Of a DNA stretch of 6,641 bases, positions 5,212 to 6,641 are shown one piece after another. The notes under the pieces are model-generated. The model worked only from the letters and a program-made list of their open reading frames with translations, had not been told where the DNA came from and did no database searches. This DNA comes from Lachnospiraceae bacterium. Lineage in GTDB: Bacteria > Bacillota > Clostridia > Lachnospirales > Lachnospiraceae. Location: NCBI GenBank assembly GCA_009787745.1, contig WQST01000133.1, positions 1 through 6,641 of the forward strand, given 5' to 3'. Made by a program: the position numbers and the translations under genes. Positions within the stretch are counted from its first letter, which is position 1. Each line of letters begins with the position of its first letter.

Positions 5212-5970
5212 ATGAGAAGACCAGAATTAATGGGCGATTCAGAAGTCAGCGGTTATAAAGAATCCGTTGTGACTGCATTGTATACGTTGCTGGATGAAAA
5301 AGCGGTTATTGATGTCGCAACGATTCATTCGTGTATGCAATTATTTCTTGAGTCGCCTTATACAACCCATGCTGATAGACTAAGTATATATGCCAAAATA
5401 ATGATAACACGTATTATGAAATATCGGTGCGTGAAATGGACTGCGTTCATGCGGCATATGGGTGAATTAAAAGCAATACCGCATACGCCAATGCAACGTG
5501 CATATTTAATGAAATTTATGGCGCAATATATGCAATCACATTCAACGCCGGATGAATTTGAGCGATTATATATTCCAAAGAAAATCGGTTACTTTCTAAC
5601 TGAAACTCGTGTTGCATTACGTGCTATGGCGGATGAAGTCTTCGCCCGATATGAGCAATTCCGCGAAAACGAGGAATGGGAAAGTTATTTCAAAGCGATT
5701 TTTAAATATCTCGAAATGCAATGCTTGCAACCCATTATGTTTTCAAATGATTTGTTTGTAGACGATGCGCGGAAACTGTGTTTATATGATCATTATTTAG
5801 AGCGTATCATACGCGCATTTCATATCAGTTCAGGAGGGTTAAATATGGGCGATGACCATTGGAAATATTATGCGGATGATCGTTTCCGTTGTCTTAAACG
5901 AGGTAACGAGGGCAAGATGTTTGATAAGGATCCTGACGCACGGCCGGAACGAGGCTCGATACCATTTTGA
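5212..5970 (+). CDS. Helical protein of unknown function (252 aa), first of a coupled pair
   Basis: I do not recognise this protein. The ATG at 5212 is preferred to the GTG at 5200 because GGAGG (5202-5206) lies five bases before it; the GTG would overlap that site. The product is mainly alpha-helical and rich in Met, Tyr, Arg and aromatic residues, with no signal peptide, membrane segment or clear catalytic motif. Residues about 10-200 look like a compact helical bundle. The last 40 residues are charged and probably flexible (DDRFRCLKRG to RGSIPF). An in-frame internal start with its own strong ribosome binding site lies at 5845. The stop overlaps the next start by four bases, so the two products are made together and may act in one complex. 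The gene lies behind the phosphoesterase terminator, with an AT-rich leader in which TATACT (5188-5193) could be a -10 box but no matching -35 is seen. Phage or mobile-element origin is plausible but unproven. Confidence 0.8.
   Translation: MRRPELMGDSEVSGYKESVVTALYTLLDEKAVIDVATIHSCMQLFLESPYTTHADRLSIYAKIMITRIMKYRCVKWTAFMRHMGELKAIPHTPMQRAYLMKFMAQYMQSHSTPDEFERLYIPKKIGYFLTETRVALRAMADEVFARYEQFRENEEWESYFKAIFKYLEMQCLQPIMFSNDLFVDDARKLCLYDHYLERIIRAFHISSGGLNMGDDHWKYYADDRFRCLKRGNEGKMFDKDPDARPERGSIPF
5832..5847 (+). promoter_or_regulatory. Internal ribosome binding site and in-frame start
   Basis: AGGAGG (5832-5837) stands seven bases before an in-frame ATG at 5845. Use of this start would give a separate 41-residue product equal to the charged C-terminal tail of the 252-aa protein. 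The site also encodes SGGLN, so it may be a coincidence of codon choice. Confidence 0.35.
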
Positions 5971-6515
5971 GTGATTTATATACGTCAATTCTTGGGAATG
6001 TGGGGCACGTGGTATATAAATACATGAGCGTGCATTATATGCTGCCGCACGCCCATAATTTAATCAAAAAAAAATATACTATAAATCCATATATCTCAGA
6101 CCACAAAAATCCGTTGTACATGATAAAAACATCATCCCTCGAACGATATAGAACACGAGCGAATTACGAAGAATATTTCAAGGAGATGGTGTTGAAAGGC
6201 GATCGTATCGCAAACATGGCGCGTGCCTTTTATGCTTTCGTTATTCAAATTTGGATTATGAAAAATCGCTCCGAATTTCCGGCCGATTGTATTGATCGCA
6301 TTCTCTATTTTATGAACCAAACGTTATATTTCTCAACTTGCGCGGTGGATACTATCGCGCGCAATCATTTTGTACCTTCTGAACTTGAAAGACACGCAGT
6401 CAATTTGGAACTGTTACCTGGGGCCGGGCGCATCTCTGCGAAATCATTAGTGTTCAATTGTATCTTGCAAGAGATCATTCTCCCGATTGTGAATGCACCT
6501 GAATCGCTGATATAG
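5967..6515 (+). CDS. Helical protein of unknown function (182 aa), second of a coupled pair
   Basis: I do not recognise this protein. It starts with TTG at 5967, overlapping the stop of the previous gene as TTGA, which fits translational coupling; GAGG at 5951-5954 is a rather distant ribosome binding site. The next in-frame ATG is at 6024, so a product shorter by 19 residues is an alternative. The sequence is helical and mildly basic, rich in Tyr, His, Ile and Met. The stretch ARAFYAFVIQIWIM (about residues 77-90) is hydrophobic but short for a membrane span. No catalytic or metal-binding motif stands out. A run of nine A at 6066-6074 encodes part of IKKKY and could cause slippage. A strong terminator starts directly after the TAG, so the two-gene unit ends here. 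Confidence 0.75.
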   Translation: MSDLYTSILGNVGHVVYKYMSVHYMLPHAHNLIKKKYTINPYISDHKNPLYMIKTSSLERYRTRANYEEYFKEMVLKGDRIANMARAFYAFVIQIWIMKNRSEFPADCIDRILYFMNQTLYFSTCAVDTIARNHFVPSELERHAVNLELLPGAGRISAKSLVFNCILQEIILPIVNAPESLI

Positions 6516-6542
6516 AATAGAGCCATATGGCTCTATTTTTTT
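6516..6542 (+). terminator. Rho-independent terminator of the two-gene unit
   Basis: AATAGAGCC (6516-6524) pairs perfectly with GGCTCTATT (6529-6537) around an ATAT loop, followed by T residues to 6542. It begins one base after the stop codon of the 182-aa gene. The inverse strand also begins with A residues, so weak bidirectional action is possible. Confidence 0.9.
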
Positions 6543-6563
6543 ATCAAAATAAATATCTGTAGA

Positions 6564-6575
6564 GCAGAGCTCTGC
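6564..6575. repeat. 12-base perfect palindrome
   Basis: GCAGAGCTCTGC is a perfect palindrome in the gene-free DNA after the terminator. It could be a protein-binding site or chance. No open frame of note occurs between 6543 and the end of the window. Confidence 0.3.
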
Positions 6576-6611
6576 GGTATTGAAGATTTCACCTTGAGGG
6601 CTGTGCAATCA

Positions 6612-6630
6612 CGGGGGAACAAATCCCCCG
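6612..6630. repeat. GC-rich hairpin at the right edge
   Basis: CGGGGG (6612-6617) pairs with CCCCCG (6625-6630) around the loop AACAAAT. Neither strand has a T run after it inside the window. Its stem and loop resemble those of the hairpin at 4078-4091 (GGGG, TACAAA, CCCC). Confidence 0.6.
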
Positions 6631-6641
6631 CCCCCCCCCCC
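6631..6641. repeat. Terminal run of eleven C
   Basis: The window stops inside a homopolymer of C that follows CCCCCG directly. It may be a true poly-C tract, which in Treponema can be a slippage switch, or an assembly or sequencing artefact at a contig end next to a strong hairpin. The length cannot be trusted. Confidence 0.6.

Noticed and set aside
6066..6074. Run of nine A in the 182-aa gene as a phase-variation tract
   Set aside because: Runs of this length are common in AT-rich Lys-coding sequence, and the frame is intact. Without reads showing length variation there is no support.

Overview
The window looks like chromosomal or prophage DNA of a host-associated spirochaete, most probably a gut Treponema. 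Three things suggest this. The XRE-type regulator at 1926-2279 has the N-terminal pattern I associate with treponemal HTH proteins. The lipoprotein at 858-1763 carries two beta-sandwich-like segments behind a spirochaete-style lipobox. The Cys/Asn/Gly repeat protein at 92-856 ends in an AAGGWN-type tail that I recall from treponemal repeat proteins. This assignment is from memory of protein style, not from a search. No rRNA, tRNA, CRISPR array, transposase or integrase was seen.

Left part (1-2342). A repeat-coding frame with nine to ten copies of a 19-residue unit (core CNNLSNC) runs to a stop at 854-856. It has no usable start codon in the window and a stop just upstream, so it looks broken or 5'-truncated. 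It converges, with one base between the stop codons, on a minus-strand lipoprotein gene. The lipoprotein gene is divergent from a small XRE regulator gene, and their shared 162-base intergenic region holds a good minus-strand promoter and two dyads. The regulator is followed by a clear rho-independent terminator.

Middle part (2343-4437). A 559-residue protein joins an acidic, Cys-containing N-terminus and a hydrophobic helix to a long helical region and a C-terminal zinc-metallopeptidase-like domain (HEYGH, then a possible third ligand in an ExxxD motif). Base composition drops from about 46% to about 27% GC inside the gene near 2640, so the gene looks like a mosaic with an exchanged C-terminal part. 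Facing it on the minus strand is a 60-codon gene with a near-consensus sigma-70 promoter and a full AGGAGG ribosome binding site. A 14-bp hairpin that contains parts of both stop codons separates the two.

Right part (4438-6641). A calcineurin-like metallophosphoesterase with all main motifs, except that the usual His of GNH(D/E) is Asn, is followed by its own terminator. Then come two unrecognised helical proteins whose genes overlap by four bases (TTGA), closed by a strong terminator. The small phosphoesterase, the uncharacterised co-directional genes and the mosaic metallopeptidase give this half a phage-like or mobile-island look, but no phage hallmark gene is present. The window ends in a GC-rich hairpin and a C11 run, which may be a contig end or assembly artefact.

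The strongest candidates for something new are the mosaic metallopeptidase with its facing small gene, the start-less repeat gene, and the coupled pair of unknown genes.
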